Of a stretch of DNA of 64,000 nucleotides, positions 28,841-41,545 are shown in pieces. Position 1 is the first letter of the stretch. Each line of letters begins with the position of its first letter. Location: the NCBI GenBank assembly GCA_034509425.1, contig JAVTVJ010000570.1, positions 682,001 through 746,000 of the forward strand. The letters are read 5' to 3'. The notes beneath the pieces were generated by a model. The model saw only the letters and a list, made by a program, of their open reading frames with translations. It made no database searches and was not told where the DNA came from. Made by a program: the position numbers and the translations under genes. This DNA is from Eopsaltria australis (lineage: Eukaryota; Chordata; Aves; Passeriformes; Petroicidae).

Positions 28841-29769
28841 TGAATCTCCTGGGTATTTTCAGCTGATGAGACAACAGCCTGAGGGGGTGGGATGAACACC
28901 ACATTTACACACTCTTTCCATGTTGCATTTTCTACGGACATGAGGGAGAAAGGGACAGATCTGCACAGGAATTGTGGTTTCTAACTCCATCAGGGGTGAG
29001 GATTTAACTCCTTTCATAGCCTGGCTCCCAAACAGCAGGCCCTGAGCACTTGCCCTGAGCAGGAACAGCGGTGGGTGGGTGGATGCCCACACCTCTGTCC
29101 CTACAGAGCAGCCAAATTCTCCTCCTGCCTCTGTGCACCAGAGGGCAGTGGCACCCACCCCCACCCACACACATAGAGATGTTTTCCAGCACTTAAAAAA
29201 ATTAATTATTTAAAAAATTTACCCAGAAACCCAAGCTTAAGCTCTCCTCATAAGGATGGAATCCACGCTGAGGTGGAGTGGGTGGTAAGTATTGGGTGGG
29301 TTGTTTTGTCTGTATTTTATGCTCACAAGAATGTAATTAGAGCTTTATTGACATACAATTCCATGCTTTTCCATCTTTTAACCTAAACAGCAGGAAATTA
29401 GGCTTTGTCAAAACCCTCCCTTAAAACACTTTGTAAAGGAGAACAAAATGACATTTGAACAGAAGTGATCTGGCTTTGGGAAAGATATGAGCACATAAAT
29501 TAATAATTGGAGCTTGCAACATCTGTAGCTATAATGGATACCATGAAATGTCTACTGAAATAACATATCCTTGGATCCATAAATGGTACTGACATCATCT
29601 CTAACCGTGCCTTCAACAGGACCCAAGCCTATTGCAGCAAAGCAGCACGAGTTCCTCACCTCTCTGCTCAAGGATTTCTCAGCAGGATGCTCAATTTTAA
29701 AAGGGTGCAAACCTACCCTTAATTACAATGAGTCATTCCTAGTTTGGCTCCTGGGCAGTCACCGTGGTA

Positions 29770-29792
29770 GGGCAGGGAGGAAGGGGAGTGGG
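29770..29792 (+). other. G-quadruplex-forming motif
   Basis: G runs GGG, GGG, GGGG and GGG with loops of 2, 5 and 3 bases, inside a GC-richer stretch (about 29750-30030) that also carries a 146-codon open frame without recognisable domains. Antisense to KCNQ1. Confidence 0.6.
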
Positions 29793-32700
29793 TGGTGGTC
29801 CTGGATCAGGGGTGTTCACACAGTCCCCACCCTGGTGGGATGCTCAGAATCACTTGGCAGCTGCACTAGGACTGAGGAAGGGACCCCCTTGGCCAGCTCA
29901 GCCTCCCCCCTGCAGGTTCTGGCTGTGCCTGTGTGGGTGCAGAGCCTGGAGGGACAGCTGTGTGTGCCCAGGTGCCACTGCAGCCTGGCTTTGCTCCTCT
30001 GCTCAGGGCTCACACAGCACTGAAGGCATCACTTTCAGCTAAAACACTTGGATGTGTTTAACACTGGCTTTTTCCTCCTTTTTTTTTAACTGCAGGAAGG
30101 CGGATGCTTAAGACAAAGAAGTCAAACATTTTCTTTTTTGTTGAAAATAATTGAACCAGAGGAGAAAATAGAGATGATGAAATCTAAAGCAACTGTAAAA
30201 GCTATCCCACAGGGATGTTTTTATAAACTTTCTTGGATATAGCATTCTGTTTGTTAAAAGCTGGTGTTGACCAGTTCAGATGTACTCTTTTTCTCCTTCT
30301 GTATGGATCTGATAACTTCCAGTTTAATGTTCTTTGGAGCAGTCAGGGAATATTTTAAGGGAAAAAGAGATACCTAAATGGGTCCTAAAGGCAGGCAGAG
30401 TTACAACTATTGCAGGCCATGCTGAGGCACAGCTCCAGTCTCCAAATAAGCCTGTTATCAGGGCAATGCATTTTCAGTCCAGCAGCATATTTTAATCATT
30501 AGAGTTGACTTCAGTGTAGGGATCAGGGGATGGACTGTGCCCAGGCTGGGCTGCAGGGTGGCTGCAGATAGTGGAATGTGCATTCCAGATTGGTTTTCCT
30601 GACGTTTATTCAGGTGTCATGAATTAGAGGAGTTATTCAGTGTAACATCACGAACTGTGGAAAATAAAGGCCACTTCAGTAAGGTCAATTATAGCTCTCT
30701 GTCCCAATTTGCAGAACTGGTTTGAGGACACATGCTCACAGTACTTGGGTTACAGCTGAGCTTCATTCATTTGTCAGATTTTGATTGCCTAGCAGGAAAA
30801 CACTTACAGAGTCACACTAACTCTGTTTTAACACTGGTCCCTGGACGATGTGATGACTCCTGCCCCGACCAACATACAGCAGCATCTGGTCTGGAGCTGT
30901 CCACTTGGCATTAGTTTCTAAGCCAGCACAAACAGGGACTAGATCAGTGATGGCAGCTGAAATGTACAGAAGTTACTTGAGAACTCAGCCCTCCGTCTGC
31001 CTTTTTGTTTTCCCATCACATTTGATTAAGGTTATTCACTTTCCAGCTCTGTTTCTGGGAAGAACATTGATTCCTAGTCCGAACATCAATTTTTTTCCAT
31101 GTACAATTATCTCAAATGGGCCGATATTTTATTAGGTAAGATTTAAAGGAAGCAAGGGACAAGAAGGGTGAGAACAGAGACATCAGAAAGAAGATAAAAT
31201 CAGAGAGCTTCTTGCAGGCAGATGCAGCAGTAGGTCCCTATGAAGTCATACACACAATGTGGACTTTCTGTTGCTGGAGAAAAGTGGTGGAGAGACATGG
31301 CTCTCACCACATGGGAAAGGAGCTTATGTAATGTGGTTTTAAAACTGAGAGAAGCTGCAATGTCCACATTTAAAAAAATCTCCCTCCCCATAAATGAAAA
31401 TATTATTGCCTTCAGCTAAGCCAAGCCAGACAAAATGCCTTGAGCCTTTTAAACCACATGAGTTAAGAGAAGGTTGCAGCTTGAGCCTGACATGCAAACA
31501 CCTGGAACTGTCAGGCGATGATTCTGATTCCAGAGCTCATCCCAAGCCAGGAGCAGCAGAGAAGTACAACATAAATATAACATGAGAGGTTTCCAGCCTT
31601 GTAATATTCCATCAAAGCCTTGTAAAGAGCAGATACTTCTGGAGCATTTCCACCACTTACACGATGGAAATTATATAAGATGTTGTTTGCACTGAAACCT
31701 GAGGGAACATCTCAGAAAATGCTGGCACAACTTTACTTTTCCCTTTATTCCTAATCACCACTCCACCTTAAACCTACCTCATCTCTATTCTAACCATATC
31801 CTTACCTGAACCTTTTCAAGCCCGTGTTTGGCTCAAAGCTACAAATAAATTAGGATTGGCTCCTCTCAAAACAGAGCAGCCTGGAGGCCTATTTGGCTTC
31901 AGCACGCTCTGCTGACAGCCTCAGTTTGTGAAGGAATGCTGCAGACTCTGCAAATCCCTCCTCTGCAGGTACAGTCCCACGTAGGAAAGAGTGCAGAAGA
32001 CAGAGAGTACAGAGAGTACAGCTTGTGAAGGGATTCTTGCTGGGATTTGGTTCTTTTGCCGAAGGTTTTGTGGCACTTGCTGTCTTTACCCACCCACCCC
32101 TCTCACATACCCTGCTGCCTCTGAATTCATTCCAGAACACAGCTGCCTCTACTTCTACCTGCCCCTCTAACCTGGCCTTCCCTGAATGAATGGGAAAGAA
32201 AGCAAATTTCCTACAGCAGGGAATTTAGGAGCAGGGACAGGACAACAGCTCTAAGGGAAACTGCCAGAAGAGGAAGAACTAGGACATCATTTAGAGGGAG
32301 CACCAGACCACACAATATATTGGCAGAGAAAACACCATGGGGAGAAGCAGCAGCACAGGGGGATTTCTTCATGTTGTCCAGGAACAGAATAAAGGGAGTA
32401 AAAAAGGTCCTGAAAATGATCAGAGGTGGAGGTAACCTGCCCACTGAGTGTGATTTCATGAAGAAAAGCCCCTGAACTTGGAGTTGTTTTTCTCAACCGC
32501 AGACAGTTGGAGTTTTCAGTTACAAGTTTGTTCTGTAATATTACAAAGTGGGTTTATTGAGAAAGTGGGAGAAAAGCACTGTGTTAGTCCCTTGCTAATT
32601 AAAATGCATAATTAAAATGAGTAATTAAGCTTACTACAGAATGCTCTTGTGTCTGGGAGCCCAACTGCCCTTGAACAACAACTCATCTGCTGAACAGTCT

Positions 32701-32886
32701 CTGAGAACTAAAGTAGCCATTGGATATTGTGGTTACATCTTTCCTCTATTTTTTGTTGGCAGCAAAATAAAAGTCCCTGGTCTCTTTTCTGCCATTTTAT
32801 TTCTTCCATTCTTTCTGCAATGTCAGAACAAACAAGATGATGTCATAGGGATGTCTTTTCAGTGTGGAAATGCAAACACAGAAAGA

Positions 32887-32935
32887 TTTTCTTTTTTTTT
32901 TTCTTCTTCTTCTTTTTTTTTTCTTTTTTTTTTTC
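32887..32935. repeat. T-rich low-complexity tract
   Basis: A run of T with C interruptions (ttcttcttctt in the middle), A-rich on the KCNQ1 sense strand. Simple sequence. Confidence 0.9.
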
Positions 32936-33849
32936 TGAGCAAACAGCTTCTAGAAATTGCCACAATAACTTCCCGTGTTAGCCCTGACCATCACTGACCT
33001 GCTAGTCTCAGGATAGGTGAAATGCTCCTGTCTCCATGCCAGTTCTCATTTGCTCAGAAAACACTCTCAAGCCACAAACCCTTTCTTGGGATGTGGACAG
33101 ATGTTGGCAGATAATGACACATTTTTATCTCACATATTACAACACTCACTGATCTTAGCAGCTAAGTAAATTTTTAACTTCTCTCTCCTTAAAACTTGGT
33201 CCTCATCAATCAATCTTTTTAAAAATGCCTGCAGACCATCCAGCTGGTAAAAGACACTGCAGAGACAGCCATCACCAAGCCTAAACAACTTCCCAGAGAT
33301 GCCTTTCAGGAACCTGAATATCCTTCACATCTGTGCAGAACAGGAACGGGACAGCCTTATTGCATAGGTTCTGGTTTGCTCACTTTCAAAAAATGCCACA
33401 ACCAAAATTAATGAACTTTAGGACTTCATTTTCCTCTTCGCTGTATTCAGCATTTATGGGAACAACGTGGTGTTGTTAATAAACACCAATGAGTGAGCAC
33501 TGTATTTATGCCTCAATGATTTTCTGTCATGAGAATATAATGCCTGGCAAAGACTGATTCTCTGAAATACCAGTTTGTTTGGGGTCATTAATCTTAATTC
33601 CTATCTTGCCTGAATAGGAACTGGATAACAGTCAAGTCATGGAATAGTTCTGAGAATTAAATCTTCAATGGCTTTTGGGCTGCCCAAGGCTTTACATTTC
33701 TTTTTAAAAATACGTAATTAATTAATCTGCACCAAGTACTAGGGAGAGACCCTGGGGAATTAAGCAAAATGCTTCTTGTGGTTTTAAGAAACAAAAAACA
33801 GTGGCTTTTGGCAGGATCTTTCCTTAGTAGCTCTTGTGATTTAGTAGTT

Positions 33850-34060
33850 GCAGCAGGGGCTATGGAAACACAACTCCTGGGTTCTTGAACTGATTGCTTT
33901 AACTGGCCTCTGTGTCTCCGGGTGATCCTGTTCAAGTCCTTTTACCTGGCTGTGCTCTGGTTTATGTGTCTGTAAAATAGGTGTAAAACCTGTCTAAGTC
34001 ATGGAGGTGTCATGGGGATTTAAAGGCAATTAGCAGACCCAAATGAAGTAGTATTTTATT
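33850..34060 (+). mobile_element. MIR-like tRNA-derived SINE, degraded
   Basis: The order of recognisable blocks matches the MIR/core-SINE group: ggggctatggaaacacaactcctgggttct, a gap, gtgatcctgttcaagtc (MIR: gtgaccttgggcaagtc), tttacctggctgtgctctgg, then tgtctgtaaaatagg. I compared these from memory with MIR-type sequence, where the same blocks appear as a tRNA-related head and a conserved core. Divergence is heavy, so this is an ancient insertion. Boundaries are approximate. Confidence 0.7.
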
Positions 34061-37000
34061 TGTAGAATGACTGAGCACCAAAGAAAGAAAAAAAAAAAAA
34101 GAGCAGTGACAATACCTTTATCACTTAGTGGTGATAAGAAACAAGGGATACTGGGCAGCAAGCTTGGGATGAGCTGCCAGGTCACTGAGCCTGGAGCAGA
34201 GGCTGTTTCCCAAAGCAGTCTCCCCTCTCCACCTTCCCTACTCCTCCTCTCCTGAGCACCTGGGCAATCCGTGTAGGAATTGGTCCCCTGCTCACCAGAT
34301 ACTCAGCAGTGCAAGACACCCACAGCATCTGAACCCAAACAGGACCATTAGATCATAAATGTGACCTGCTCAACAGCGCAGGGGATTGCATTTCACACAG
34401 CTGCCCCTGCCCTGAGCCAAAAACCTTGTGTAGGACTAAAGTAACTTTCCAGAAAGGCATCTGGCCTTGATAGAAAGACCTTTATATACTGTTTAAAAGT
34501 GCCTTATTTTTTATTTAAATTTGTCAGTGTTCAGCTTCTGGGCTCCTCTCTCCAACGGGAGTAGCAGAGCAATTTTAGCCTTTTCCAGCCCTGTCTTTAT
34601 TCCAGGGACCTTCAGGGGTGCCAGATGCCTGCCCATGGCCTGGCAGGGACATGGGGCAGGGACAGGGTGTAGGGAAGAGAGAGTACAGTACTGCTCTCTG
34701 TGGAATTGCAAGGGCAGACTGAAATCCTACATTTTTTTTTTCATTATTTTTCTGCCTGTGGTTTAAATCATGCTACCAGTAATTACAGAGATTCATAATG
34801 GAAATGCTTAGACTGGCCAGAATGGAGAATGAATGGGAAGGTCTGTGTGTGGAAGTGTTAGAAAGGGAACACCAGCACAAAAAGCCCTGTGAGGATGGCA
34901 GGTGTTGGACCATGAACATCACAGCTCAATTACGAACAGCTTTTGAAAATACCCAGTTCAGGAACACAAAGGAACAAGTTCAGTCAAGGACTGAAAAAAG
35001 CCACTAAGGGGTGATGATAGGAACATACAGAACAGGGCTGAAGTCTTAAGACACTCTGGTGAGGAGACTGAGTAGAGGAAATAAATTCTAATAATTCCCA
35101 GGGATGGCTCCCAAAGGCAAAAAAAAAGGTTTGGTGGCACTTGGGATCCTGAGGAGATCCCAGGATGCAGATTCAGTAGGGCTTCACATGGCCCTCCACA
35201 CAATGGCAAGAAATCCTGAGCATCCCAGCTGGGTGCAGAGCTGGGACACAGACAGGCTGCTGGTGCCTCTCATCACTGTGTTTGTGAGTGCCTGGTTACG
35301 GGATGTGAATCACTGAAATTTGCCATCTTCAAAGAAAATGACGTTGCCCTCCACTGCTGTTTTGCATTGAGCCTTGGGACACAACAACCAGTTTATACCA
35401 GCAGAAAAGACCCTTGAAAATTGGTTCTCAAACTGATCTCCTCTTTGATCACCCGCAAATTCTCCTTTTAAAGGTCTTCTCAAACACACAGGTATTCTCA
35501 AGAGGTCTATGCAAACTTCCATCACAACCTATTTTGGGTTTCTACAAACCCACGTGCCAAGAAAGGATATTGCTTTGCCACTGGAGGAACAGCCATTTCA
35601 AAGCCAGACAAAAATCGTGTATCTTTAAAAAGAAAAAAAAAATAAAAATTAGAGTGCATGAACTATTTTGCAGACAACGGTGATCATACTCATAGAACCT
35701 CACAGGGAACTTTACGTGACCACAGACACGTATCATTTTTCCAGCCTGTATTTCATGTAAGAACATGCATAAAAATCCTACAGGTCTCACTTGCCTAACA
35801 CTGAAAATATGCAGTGCTTATCAATAGTTTACTATAGAAATAAATATCTTGCTAGGAGTTGCAAGCATCACTTGTGAAAAAGAATCACTGAAACGAGAAG
35901 TTTTGCTGAGCTGCTTGTTTCAAGAGATTTCACTTGCTCATTGAGAAACTACTTTCTGCTCAAAGGTTGTGCATTTTTTCTTTACTTTCAGGAAAAGATG
36001 CTATCTCTTAACGTTTTTATTTTTCTGGCAGACTTTTAGCTCAGCCAGTGGATGAACCGAAGGAAAGTGTTCATTTACCAATTGCTTGTGACTTGCTATT
36101 AAAGAACAGGAAAAATTCTGTTTTCAATCTAAGTGAGGAAATCTGTGCCTTCATGCTCTGGGGAATTCTGATTTTCCTGTCTTTGTTTCCATCCTAACAC
36201 AAAGGAAAAATACTTTCGAAGTCATTATGAAACAAAAGATTCTGAAAGCATTTGAACCTGAAATGATAATATGCTTCAATTTTCCCTCCTCCATTTTAAA
36301 TACACTTTTGTTTCCAAAAAAGAATATTTTATTCTCTTATAAAAGGAATACATTTTATCTGGTTTATACCCTTTCTCCTCCCTGTAACTGGGACTCTTCC
36401 CTGCAGACGTACCCTACACTGCATCATCTGGTGCAGAATGAAGCCCACGTCCCAGAGAAGATGTAAACTGGTTTACAGGATACTGTTAAAGAATGGCATA
36501 TCCATGCCATGAATCCCATGAAACAGCCAATCATCCTGGCAAGACTCAGTTCAAATATTGGAACGTACTTTGACAATTTTCCACTAATAACAGTGTCCTG
36601 AATTCTGCCTGCATCGAGTGAGTTTTGTTTTCACTCCTTCTGTTACAAATTAAATTAATAAAAGTTCCACTGCCCGTCAAAAGTTTTCTCATGGAAAAAC
36701 TCCACTTTAAAGTGGTTTTTTCCCCCCTCCTTTGAAAAATCATCAGCTCTTTGTTCACTGAAAGTTATTAGCAAATGAATATCTGATATGGAAGCAAAAG
36801 ATGGCCATTAACTATTGAGTGCACACGAGGTGATCTAATTAACAGGATAATGGCTATTAGTGCTTCAAAGTCTCAGCCTTTTGGGTTTTGATTTTTTTGT
36901 GTGTGTTTTGTTTGGGTTTTTTTTAATTGGGCCTTGAGGATGCCAGTACTGCAATCAAAAGTGTTTCTAAATAATTATGCACTCATTTAGGTGGCTAACC

Positions 37001-38167
37001 ACCTGAATTGCTGTAATTAGAACACTTGATACAAACAATTAATTATGTTAGCACTGCTGAAGGCTGTTTTAAAGATCTAGATACAGAAATACGTTCAAAC
37101 AAAGAAAACCCAAAAAACAAGGGGATCTTTATTCCATCTGACACATGCCCACTGATTGTTCTCTGACAACAATCTGAGAACTCCTCTTGGAAGCCCTGGG
37201 TAAGAATGAAGTAAAAACTGGGAATGATGCTATCAAGACTGCCACTGAAATGGAATTTTTTTTATATCCAAGGAACAGGCATATAGACATTGCCTCAAAT
37301 CAGCTTTATCTTCTCCTTGAGCAACTGGCTTTATTCTGGATCTGAAGGAACTTCCTGCAGAGATGAGGCAGCAGCTGAAGTATTCACACTCAAGCCCAAA
37401 ATTTCAGTGCTCCAAAAAGTGAAATAGGTCTTGACCATCTGTCCATTTGGAGCTGAAATAAGAACATGCTTCTTCTCCTCCTCTAATTTAATTCTCTTGC
37501 ACAGAAGTTTCCCAGCATTCTGCTGTCCTCCAACAAGTCCTCACAACACTGAGCTGGCTTGATAATGAAATACAGGTGTAGTTTTCTAAAAGTTCACAAA
37601 CCTGTAAACTTCAACCCCATTCCAAAGGACCTTGACACAATTTATCTTTTTGCTTGGCTATTATGCAAAAAGAAACTATGCAAAATCTCAGGTTTGGCAT
37701 GGATTCGAAACAAAACCACTTGAAAGGCTGCAATTTAAAGTGAATTTTGTTAGACAATTTCAGTTTGCCCAAACCTGAAACTCAAAGCAAACCTCAGGGC
37801 AGAAGTGCAAACCAGAACAGATAGAAATCAACAGACGTTTACACAACAGTCCATGAATCAAAGGTCCCTCACTTCACATGACATCAAGCAGAGGCTGACA
37901 AACCAGGAATCAGACAGGAACATTTTTGAAAATTATCTACTTCACATTTAACAAAATAATTCATCTCTCCTATTACCAGTCTTCTCAACCACGAAGCCTC
38001 ATAATTTCAAGTTTTAAGATCTTCTCCCAATCTTAAAATTCCTATTATCATCCCTTCAATCTTTCTCAAAATTTCAATCCTCATGCTGTGAGAACTACAG
38101 GGCAAATAAAGCCATTTTATTCTGCCCAAACCCTTCTTTCAGTGTGTTCTTTGTAGAATAATCACCT

Positions 38168-38215
38168 GTGTCTGATGAAATTGAGTTGAGTCTGATGAAA
38201 CCAGTTGAGTCTGAG
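38168..38215. repeat. Short imperfect tandem repeat, about 2.5 copies
   Basis: The units gtctgatgaaattgagttga and gtctgatgaaaccagttga are adjacent and followed by a partial gtctgag. A small slippage product of no known role. Confidence 0.8.
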
Positions 38216-40284
38216 TGATAGCTGATAATTTCCCTGAATTATAAAGTGTCACAAGTATAATCAAGATAATTGATAATGGAAACTTACAGACTATGGAGAC
38301 TCCTGAAAATGCACAGGAAGTTTTAAAAAATATATTATCTCTGTGTGTTGCTTTTCAGGTACCTCAGGTCATGTTTTGAAATGGCAAGTTTCCATTCCTG
38401 GCATCCATAAACTTAAACTCTGAGAGTGTTTACACTCTCCTACACCTTCCAAAATAGCTCTTTAATGAAAGTACCTAGGGAATGAGGAACTAGCTGACTT
38501 TCCAAATGACTGAGGAAAAATACCTGCATAAGCCAAGATCTGTTCAGAATTAATGAAGGGCTTGATTCTGCAAACCCACATCCAAGTGATTCTGTCCATG
38601 AGTTATTTCCCTGAGCACAGAGGTTGTGGACAGGTACCAAACTGTATTCAAAATTAAAGTTTGCAACATGGCAGTCTGATTATGCAATTAAAAGTGGTGT
38701 TGAGGGAGTGTTCTTCAGTTATTCACCCTCACTATTCCTGCATGATTTTATGACATATTTTCATATTGTTCACAAGGAAATTGGGCATTTTGGAGACAGA
38801 CACATATATGTATAAAACCCCACATTTCATACACTTCCATGAGTTAAGCTCTTTGATAACTTTCAGAAAATAATTAAACATGCATTAAGGTATATGCAAA
38901 GTTCTAGGCTGTGAGCATAAATATGAAAGAATACAAACCTGATTTATAAGCTCAAAGTAATCTCTCAAGATTGATTTAGCCATAGTTTTAATAGCATGAA
39001 AATGACTAATTTAAGGTCAGAAGTTATTTAGTTTTGACTGACTTGGCAATCCTTTGTTCTACGGGTCACGTAAGTGTTGAGTAAATTATAAACCTGTAAT
39101 TCTATCCTGAGGTCAAGGGACTTCAGAATTGATTTGATATATTGGTCTCCTGAAAAGTTCTTCCAAGGCCAGTACCCCCTAAACTGTGTTTATGAGTTGA
39201 CTGCATTAATAACTGATAGAGTCATATAATATTAGCAGAGGTGAAATTAACCCTTACAAAGAGGAGTATGTTCAAATGTGGGATTTTTGAATGAGAGACA
39301 GGTAAATCAGATATATCTGTCAGAAGTCAAGTTTCTACAGAGTACTGAACAAAACAAACATTACTAAGAAAAGGTGTAGATGATTGACATCAGGAACAGA
39401 ATCAGAGTGATTATTCTTTGTGAACATTACCTGGGATAATCCTGGGTTTGTTAAGCAAAAGTACTACATTTATATCTTACATAAACAAGTCATCAACTAC
39501 TTTTACAGACCATGTCAGTAGCATAAATACGTTTTAAAAAACAAACAACTGCTCGTTTAATGCAGACTTTGCTCTATCCCATAATACTTGCCATTTAAAA
39601 TCTGAGATGGGATGTGAAGGGAGATGTTTTGCATTCAAGAATTTAAGTGTGCATTATAGCAGCACTTCCTAATTTTGAACATTTTTAATGTTTCCAAATA
39701 AAAGCCATCACACTGCTAAAGAAATACACTGTAAAGCCCAGACAAAGAGCCTGGACTATTCCTTCATCATCAGGCAAACATTAAAGTTAATAGTCCTCAA
39801 AGTGTTTAGGGTTATTCCTTTCGCCCAACGTCACAGTCGTGAACTTATTAGTAAAAGGTATATTCAGATTACTCTGTTCAGTTCTGATTTAAAAGAAACT
39901 CAAGTAATCACAATCTGAAATCTTGAAATCCTTAAGAATAACCTGGTTTTAACCTTGTGCATTCCTGCAAAAAATCAGAAAAATCACCTCCAAGCCTGTA
40001 GATTTTGCATGAATATGAACATCTCCCGGTAAATATGAATGTTTCTCCTGGACAGTTCTTGGCTATTTCCTTCCACTGCTTTCAAATTCCTAGCAAGAGC
40101 ACTAACTTCACTTTTACTGTATAAAAATCCAACAGTTGGTTAGATTAATATCAATAAACACACACCCATGTTACAGAAATATCAGCATCAGAATTAAAAC
40201 TGCTCAGGCTCTTCCCACAATGGGTCCCAGTGTCTGAGCTGGTCACACAGTAAGAACCACTTTGAAAAGAGGCATTATACTGCT

Positions 40285-41545
40285 GACAGAACTCCAGCTC
40301 CTGTCCCTGGGTCCTGTCCCTGGTCCCAGAGAGCAGAGCTCAGTGCCTGCCCCTCCTCTTCCCCTCAGGAGAAGCTGTAACTGCGATGTCTCCCCTCAGT
40401 CTCCTCCAGCTGAACAGACCCAGTGTCCTCAGCCGCTCCTCACACGGCTTCCTCTCAAGGCCCTTCCCCATCCTCGTGCCCTCCTTTGGACACTGTCTAA
40501 TGGCTTTATGTCTTTCTTACATTGTGGCACCCAAAACTTCACACAATATTCGAGGTGAGGCTGCCCCAGTGCAGAGCAGAGCAGGACAATCCCTCCCCGG
40601 CCTGGCCAGAGATGCTGGGCCTGGTGTCCCCAGGACAGGGATGTCCCTCCTGGCTCCAGGGCACTGCTGGGCCTGGTGTCCCCAGGACAGGGATGTCCCT
40701 CCTGGCTCCAGGGCACTGCTGGGCCTGGTGTCTCCAGACAGGGATGTCCCTCCTGGCTCCAGGGCACTGCTGGGCCTGGTGTCTCCAGACAGGGATGTCC
40801 CTCCTGGCTCCAGGGCACTGCTGCCTCATGTCCAGCTGGCCACTGACCAGGACCCCCAGGTCCCTTTCCCTGGCACTGCCTCTCATTCCCAGTCTGTCCC
40901 TGCCCCATCCCGGGTGCAGGATCTGGCTCTGTCCCTTGCTGAACTTCACACGGGTGGTGACTGCCCAGCCCCATCATTTGTAGAGGTCTCTCTGCAGGGC
41001 CTCCCTGCCATGAAGGGAGTTAACAGCTCCCAGTTTTGTGTCATCAGAAAAATGACTTAGTATTCCTTAAGGTGCTGCATCCAGGTCATTCATGAGGAAG
41101 CTGAGGAGCACAATGCTGATGATGGAGCCCTGCAGGAGCCCACTGGTGACCAGTGCCAGCCTGGTGTCACCCCAGCCACTGTCACCCTTTGTGCCTGACC
41201 TGTGAGCCTGCTGCTTACCCATCACAGAACATGGCTATCCAACTGTGGAATGGACAGCTTGTCCAGAAGAACCCTGTGAAAAATGGCATCAAAAGCTTTG
41301 CTGAAGTCCAAAAGGATTCATCTCCTGGCTTTCCTGGATCAGCCAGGTTACCCTGTCATAGAGGGAAATCAGGTTTGACGCACAGAACTTTCCCCTCATG
41401 AAGCCATGCTGGCTGTGACCAATGACTGTGATGTCCTCCAGGTGGTTTTTAATGCCTCCCAGAATAATCTTTTCCATGATTTTCCCAGCACTGAAGTGGG
41501 ACTGATGCAGCTCTGTGAATGGGCTCAGAGCTGCATCCCATGATG
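40285..41545 (-). mobile_element. CR1 LINE fragment with ORF2 remnants, minus orientation
   Basis: A GC-rich island in AT-rich intron that reads on the minus strand as the 3' part of a CR1 retrotransposon. Near 41289-41477 the minus frame gives HSQHGFMRGKFCASNLIS and then an L-YDRVTWL-like stretch, matching the CR1 reverse transcriptase segment HGF-RGKSCLTNLISFYDKVT. Near 40500-40600 it gives [19 protein letters not shown] followed by VQRRA, the CR1 ORF2 C-terminal block. The order (reverse transcriptase block at higher coordinate, C-terminal block lower) fits one minus-strand element. Frames are broken between the blocks, so it is a dead copy. The left end around 40285-40390 resembles the CR1 3' end in songbirds from memory. 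Boundaries are approximate. Confidence 0.88.
40614..40822. repeat. Four-unit 51/52-bp tandem expansion inside the CR1 copy
   Basis: Units start at 40614, 40666, 40718 and 40769 (52, 52, 51 and 51 bp), each opening gctgggcctggtgt and closing ctcctggctccagggcact. Units 1 and 2 share ccccaggacaggg; units 3 and 4 share ctccagacaggg, so the pairs are nearly identical internally. CR1 normally carries this segment once. The array stays open on the minus strand as a Glu-Gly-His-Pro-Cys-type peptide repeat, but only because the parent frame was open; I do not call a gene. Confidence 0.93.

Noticed and set aside
29583..30042. 146-codon plus-strand frame in a GC-richer stretch
   Set aside because: Composition-driven; no family recognised and overlapping frames on the other strand are similarly open.
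40386..41060. 224-codon plus-strand and 182-codon minus-strand open frames
   Set aside because: They lie in a decayed CR1 copy plus its internal tandem array; the minus frame shows CR1 ORF2 remnants and the plus frame is its shadow.
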